Positions 61,864 through 64,000 of a stretch of DNA of 64,000 nucleotides are shown piece by piece. The stretch spans positions 1 through 64,000 of the forward strand of contig NZ_MZMU01000024.1 of assembly GCF_004123835.1 (NCBI RefSeq). The letters are read 5' to 3'. The DNA is from Rhizobium leguminosarum (GTDB lineage: Bacteria; Pseudomonadota; Alphaproteobacteria; Rhizobiales; Rhizobiaceae). The notes under the pieces are model-generated. The model was not told where the DNA came from. It searched no databases and saw nothing but the letters and a program-made list of their open reading frames with translations. Positions within the stretch are counted from its first letter, which is position 1. The number at the start of each line of letters is the position of its first letter. The position numbers and the translations under genes were made by a program.

Positions 61864-64000
61864 ATGCAAACGCTGACAAAAATCGTCAACTGGATCGTAC
61901 GGCTCACCGGCTATGTCGTCGGCGCCACCTTTATTCTCGCGGTCGTGGCACTGGCGATCTTCGGCTTCACCAGTTTTGGCGCCCGCATCGTCACCGAAAA
62001 GATAGCCTCCACGCTGTCCAATCGCGACATGACGATCGAGGTTCGCGAACCGCAAGGCCTTTTGACCGGCGGGCTTCGCGCCGCCGAGATCTCCATTTCC
62101 GACACCAGGGGCGTCTTTGCGGAAATTCACGGCGTCGCGATCGACTGGAATCCGCTTGCGCTGCTGACCGGAACCTTGCATGCCAAACGCTTCGAGATCG
62201 AAGCGATCAACGTGCTGCGCAAGCCGGTGCGCACCCTGCCCTCACGGCCCGAGGCCGAAAATTCCGGCGGATTCAGCCTTCCGATCAAGGTCGATATAGA
62301 CCGCGTCGCGCTGCCCGATATCAAACTTGCCGCACCGCTTGCCGGCCGCGCCTTTGCGCTCGCCGCCGAAGGCAGCCTTTCGGCGAACGGCGATGGCGGC
62401 GAGGCCGTCGTCAATGTCAGCCGTCACGCGGTTCCGGATGCGCGGCTTGCCGCCGATATCGCTTTTGCGCCAGCCGAAAACCGGCTGCGGCTGAAGGCAC
62501 AGCTGTCCGAGCCGAAGGGCGGACTGCTGGCAGGCTTTCTCGGCCTGCCGGACAGCCCGGCCGTCAACATCGATCTCGATGGCCAGGGGCCGATATCCGA
62601 TTGGAAAGGCAAATTGCAGGCTGCCCTCGACGGGCAGCAGCGCGCCGCAATCGAAGCCCGGCATCAGATTACGGAAGACGGGCTGCACCACCTCGACCTC
62701 AAGGGTGGCGGTGACCTGGGCTCCCTGCTTCCATCGGCATTCCGGCCGCTTTTTGCCGGCCAGACCAATATCGATCTTGCCACCACCTTCGACAATCACG
62801 GCAAGATCGATATCCAGACCGGCAATATCGCCACCGGCAGCGTCGTAATCGCCGCCTCGGGCACCCTCGATCCGGCCGGCAACAACAGCCTGAACGCCAA
62901 TCTGCTCGGCACGTCGGGGCCTGTCGATTTCCGCTGGCCGCTCGCCGAAGGCGAAGCGCGCTTCCTTATATCAGGCCTCAACCTGGCACTAACAGGCGAT
63001 GCGCAAGCCGCCCGACTGAACGTCAGCGGCTCGCTCGACACCGCAACCCTGCCGCAGGCCGATATCGGCAACGTCAAGCTGACGGCCAAGAGCGACGCCT
63101 TCAATCTCGCCGCCCGTTCCGGCAGCGTCCAGCTGCGCCTTGTTGCCGGCGACGCGACCTTTGCCGAGCCGAACCTCAATCGTGCGGTCCAAGGCCCGAT
63201 CACCATCGCCTCGCCGCTGCAGATCTCGCCCAGTGGTATCGGCTTCAACGGCACCACCGTCGAGAGCGCCAATATCAACGGCGGCCTCAACGGCTCCTAT
63301 CGGCTGACGGACCAGGCCCTGACCGGCAACCTCAAGCTCACCATCGAGCCGGCAGCCCTGCCGGCTGCGGCAACAGACAGGTTCGACGGGCCGATCTCGC
63401 TCGAGAGCCAGGTGGTCGGCACCATCCCGTCAAAATTCGCGCTATCCAACCTCGTCCTGAAGTCCGGCACGCTCGAAGCCGCCGGCAACGTCGCGCTCGA
63501 CGGCGGGATGTTGAACGCCGATCTCTCCGGCCGGCTGCCTGATATCGGCAAGCTCATCCCCGGCGCCAGCGGTGGGGCGGGCTATGCATTGAGAGTGGGA
63601 GGTGAACTCCCGGCAATTTCCGTGACGGCCAATCTCAAGGCGCCCAGCCTTGAAATGGCCGACCGCGTGCTCGGCAACCTCAATATCGACCTGTCGGGTC
63701 TCGCCGATCCCAAGGCCCCGCAGGGCAGGATCGCCGCCACCGGCACGATCGACGGCCAGCCGATCGGCATCAACGGGGACATCCGCTCGCAGGACGGCAA
63801 GACGAGCATTCCGGCGTTGACCGCCGATATCGGCGGCAACCGGCTGACCGGCAACGTTGAATTCTCGCCCTCCCTGGAGCCGACAGGCGCACTGACCTTC
63901 GATTTCCCCAATGTCGGCCTGCTCGCCGCACTCGGCGGACAGAAGGCCGAAGGCGATCTCAAGGGGTCGCTCGGCGTCAGCAGCGACAGCGGCAGGATTG
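61864..64000 (+). CDS. tamB: Translocation and assembly module subunit TamB (DUF490), 3' truncated by window edge
   Basis: The frame is open from 61864 to the window edge (712 residues seen; complete TamB proteins exceed 1,200). N-terminal transmembrane anchor (about 10-35, LTGYVVGATFILAVVALAIF). Then beta-helix repeats with AsmA/DUF490 character: VREPQGLLTGGLRAAEISIS, LTGTLHAKRFEIEAINVL, and repeated blocks of the form GNxxxxGTLxxxG. ATG at 61864 is chosen; a GTG at 61852 is in frame. It is 67 bases after tamA. Confidence 0.92.
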   Translation, partial: MQTLTKIVNWIVRLTGYVVGATFILAVVALAIFGFTSFGARIVTEKIASTLSNRDMTIEVREPQGLLTGGLRAAEISISDTRGVFAEIHGVAIDWNPLALLTGTLHAKRFEIEAINVLRKPVRTLPSRPEAENSGGFSLPIKVDIDRVALPDIKLAAPLAGRAFALAAEGSLSANGDGGEAVVNVSRHAVPDARLAADIAFAPAENRLRLKAQLSEPKGGLLAGFLGLPDSPAVNIDLDGQGPISDWKGKLQAALDGQQRAAIEARHQITEDGLHHLDLKGGGDLGSLLPSAFRPLFAGQTNIDLATTFDNHGKIDIQTGNIATGSVVIAASGTLDPAGNNSLNANLLGTSGPVDFRWPLAEGEARFLISGLNLALTGDAQAARLNVSGSLDTATLPQADIGNVKLTAKSDAFNLAARSGSVQLRLVAGDATFAEPNLNRAVQGPITIASPLQISPSGIGFNGTTVESANINGGLNGSYRLTDQALTGNLKLTIEPAALPAAATDRFDGPISLESQVVGTIPSKFALSNLVLKSGTLEAAGNVALDGGMLNADLSGRLPDIGKLIPGASGGAGYALRVGGELPAISVTANLKAPSLEMADRVLGNLNIDLSGLADPKAPQGRIAATGTIDGQPIGINGDIRSQDGKTSIPALTADIGGNRLTGNVEFSPSLEPTGALTFDFPNVGLLAALGGQKAEGDLKGSLGVSSDSGRI

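Noticed and set aside
1-64000. CRISPR arrays, insertion sequences, rRNA genes and replication origins
   Set aside because: No regularly spaced repeats, transposase motifs, rRNA sequence or origin-like clusters were seen; the dispersed palindromes have no regular spacers.

Overview
The window is GC-rich, densely coded alphaproteobacterial DNA. Gene content and order fit a Rhizobium chromosome of the R. etli / R. leguminosarum type: tlpA-argH-lptM-lysA-DUF4175, cpdR, aerobic cobalamin genes cobS/cobT, a C4-pathway hemA, and short intergenic palindromic repeats typical of that genus. This assignment comes from recognising protein families, not from a database search. Nearly every gene is a chromosomal housekeeping gene. 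I see no insertion sequence, integrase of a mobile element, CRISPR array, rRNA or plasmid replication gene.

Layout. 1-8.5 kb: end of etfA, a 3-hydroxybutyryl-CoA dehydrogenase, tlpA facing away from argH-lptM-lysA, then a large Gln-rich DUF4175 membrane protein. 8.7-14.3 kb: the ClpXP-adaptor-like receiver cpdR, hpt, a membrane protein divergent from ftsEX, a DUF218 protein and a PlsC-type acyltransferase. 14.2-24.1 kb: ChaC-like cyclotransferase, DUF2125 protein, hisC-tyrC-GNAT operon, a methyltransferase, glyoxalase II with a cupin, an EamA exporter, DUF3108 protein, rpmB, and a queuosine-precursor transporter whose leader looks like a preQ1-I riboswitch. Next to it lies a P-loop kinase gene broken by one in-frame amber codon. 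24.4-36.7 kb: cobS-cobT with a phytase-like esterase, a J-domain protein, bolA, aroK-aroB-corC, xerD, accA, an L,D-transpeptidase lipoprotein and tusA. 37.3-44.7 kb: a TRAP transporter operon with its GntR regulator, a penicillin-binding carboxypeptidase with a COG0523 GTPase, and an M20 amidohydrolase.

44.9-49.1 kb is the only clearly accessory stretch. It starts at tRNA-Arg(CCT) and holds small membrane or secreted proteins, a BON-domain protein, an orphan exported protein and a decayed initiator-tRNA-like sequence. 49.1-64 kb: dxr, then a LacI-controlled ABC transporter plus GH127 beta-L-arabinofuranosidase operon on the minus strand, hemA, a glycine-zipper lipoprotein, and tamA followed by the start of tamB, which runs off the window.

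How the genes work together: several form tight operons with 1-8 nt overlaps (ftsE/ftsX, hisC/tyrC, aroK/aroB/corC, gloB/cupin, the two sugar permeases). The arabinoside operon is self-contained: binding protein, two permeases, ATPase, cytoplasmic glycosidase and LacI regulator with two similar operator-like palindromes. Seven copies of a modular intergenic repeat, in both orientations, sit in the spacers.
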